Shown piece after piece: positions 6,100-6,820 of a DNA stretch of 6,820 nt (position 1 is its first letter; each line of letters starts with the position of its first letter). Both the position numbers and the translations under genes were made by a program. The notes below the pieces were generated by a model. It was not told where the DNA came from, ran no database searches, and saw only the letters and a program-made list of their open reading frames with translations. The DNA comes from Candidatus Bathyarchaeota archaeon UBA185 (lineage in GTDB: Archaea; Thermoproteota; Bathyarchaeia; 40CM-2-53-6), in contig DAFH01000111.1 in NCBI GenBank assembly GCA_002495485.1, forward strand, positions 7,978 through 14,797. Reading direction: 5' to 3'.

Positions 6100-6130
6100 A
6101 ATAGTAGGTTACGAGACAAATCGAAAACCT

Positions 6131-6820
6131 ATGAAACGAAACACAACAGCTACAACCATAATCATTCTATCGCTCACGCTAATTGTGACACCTGCCTTCG
6201 CGAATGCAGTTACGTCTGCTGTAAGCGCCGTAGGCGCGATCCACGTGAATTACGTGAACCCGGGCTTGATTCCGCTGGCCCCAGGCTTCACTCCCAACTC
6301 TCCCGTTGGAGGAGTTCCCTTCTGCCACAGCGGAGGGCTGGGAACGCTTCTCTGTTACACGCCTAGCTTCCTCAAGACGGCATACGATTTCCCAAGCACT
6401 ACGGGACGACACGCACTCGACGGTACGGGTTCGACTATCGTCATCGTCGACGCTTACGGTAGCCCAACGGTACAGAGCGATCTGAACAAATACGATACAA
6501 CCCTAGGTCTGCCAGCAACCACGATCACAGTCCTCTGCGGACCTACGTGGACAGGAGCCCCCACAGACAATTGTCCTGTGAAGACTATCGCAGACTTCAG
6601 CACGGCTCAGAATGCAGCTCTCTGCGCTCCTCAAGGATGGGCGGACGAGACCACACTTGATGTAACAATGGCCCACGCGCTCGCCCCCGGTGCTAAGATT
6701 GTACTCGCGGTGGCGAACGACTGCTTCGACACCAGCCTCTATGGTGCCGAGCAGGCCATTGTATCCCAACCCCAGTACAAGGGAAGCATAATGTCCCAGA
6801 GCTTCGGCGAGCCTGACGAC
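6131..6820 (+). CDS. Secreted S53 (sedolisin-type) peptidase, N-terminal part
   Basis: The first 230 residues of a serine-carboxyl peptidase; the gene runs off the right edge. A signal peptide is clear: K2-R3, a hydrophobic core at about 8-20, and a likely cleavage after AFA (22-24). The catalytic fold begins near residue 75 with the family CYTP...L..AY pattern, followed by GTGSTIVIVDAYGSP (98-112). The segment W-A-D-E-T-T-L-D-V gives catalytic Glu E173 and Asp D177 in the ExxxD spacing of sedolisin, then AHALAPGAKI (181-190). The stretch ending at the window edge (SQSFGEPDD) precedes the oxyanion-hole region; the catalytic Ser is outside. Only about 50 residues separate the signal peptide from the core, against nearly 200 in classical prodomain-bearing members. 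Six cysteines (65, 75, 136, 148, 165, 198) suggest disulfides outside the cell. The role is probably extracellular protein degradation, often acid-active in this family. Confidence 0.88.
   Translation, partial: MKRNTTATTIIILSLTLIVTPAFANAVTSAVSAVGAIHVNYVNPGLIPLAPGFTPNSPVGGVPFCHSGGLGTLLCYTPSFLKTAYDFPSTTGRHALDGTGSTIVIVDAYGSPTVQSDLNKYDTTLGLPATTITVLCGPTWTGAPTDNCPVKTIADFSTAQNAALCAPQGWADETTLDVTMAHALAPGAKIVLAVANDCFDTSLYGAEQAIVSQPQYKGSIMSQSFGEPDD

Noticed and set aside
6179..6769. Two minus-strand ORFs within the S53 gene
   Set aside because: They are antisense to a sequence with a clear signal peptide and catalytic residues, and their products show low-complexity shadow composition.

Overview
The window looks archaeal, from an organism of moderate GC content. 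Most genes lack a Shine-Dalgarno sequence and start 5-15 nt downstream of the point expected for a TATA-box promoter (about 25 nt past the TATA centre), the leaderless or near-leaderless layout common in archaea. The gene content agrees: a single-polypeptide Lhr-type helicase of archaeal length, an archaeal-style MenG/UbiE methyltransferase, a lone GcvH and a secreted S53 (sedolisin) peptidase. Phylum cannot be fixed from the sequence alone; a menaquinone-using soil or sediment lineage is an inference.

Layout. Positions 1-458 hold no large gene. They contain two compact hairpins (70-86, 146-162), a plausible 53-codon gene on the minus strand with a strong ribosome binding site (169-330), a perfect 8-bp inverted repeat (354-381) and a TATA box readable in both directions (about 418-428). 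A two-gene unit follows on the plus strand: a four-helix membrane protein (459-836) and, 3 nt later, a menaquinone-type methyltransferase (840-1550). After a 211-nt gap with only a doubtful ORF come a HAD-family 5'-nucleotidase (1762-2340) and the lipoyl carrier GcvH. GcvH appears to begin at a CTG codon (2409) placed at ideal distance from an AGGAGGT sequence. A separate promoter serves the 955-residue Lhr helicase (2947-5814). The right end is a divergent pair sharing one AT-rich TATA element (6084-6099): a 69-codon minus-strand ORF (5855-6064), tail-to-tail with lhr, and a secreted S53 peptidase (6131 to the window edge) whose catalytic serine lies outside the window.

The genes do not form one pathway. 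MenG points to menaquinone-based respiration. GcvH points to glycine cleavage or another lipoate-dependent pathway encoded elsewhere. The nucleotidase points to nucleotide turnover, Lhr to DNA repair or RNA remodelling, and S53 to extracellular protein degradation, often at acidic pH. No mobile element, CRISPR array, tRNA or rRNA was recognised. No clearly new multi-gene system is visible. The points most worth following are the CTG start of gcvH, the small SD-led ORF with its palindromic leader, and the divergent small ORF/S53 pair.
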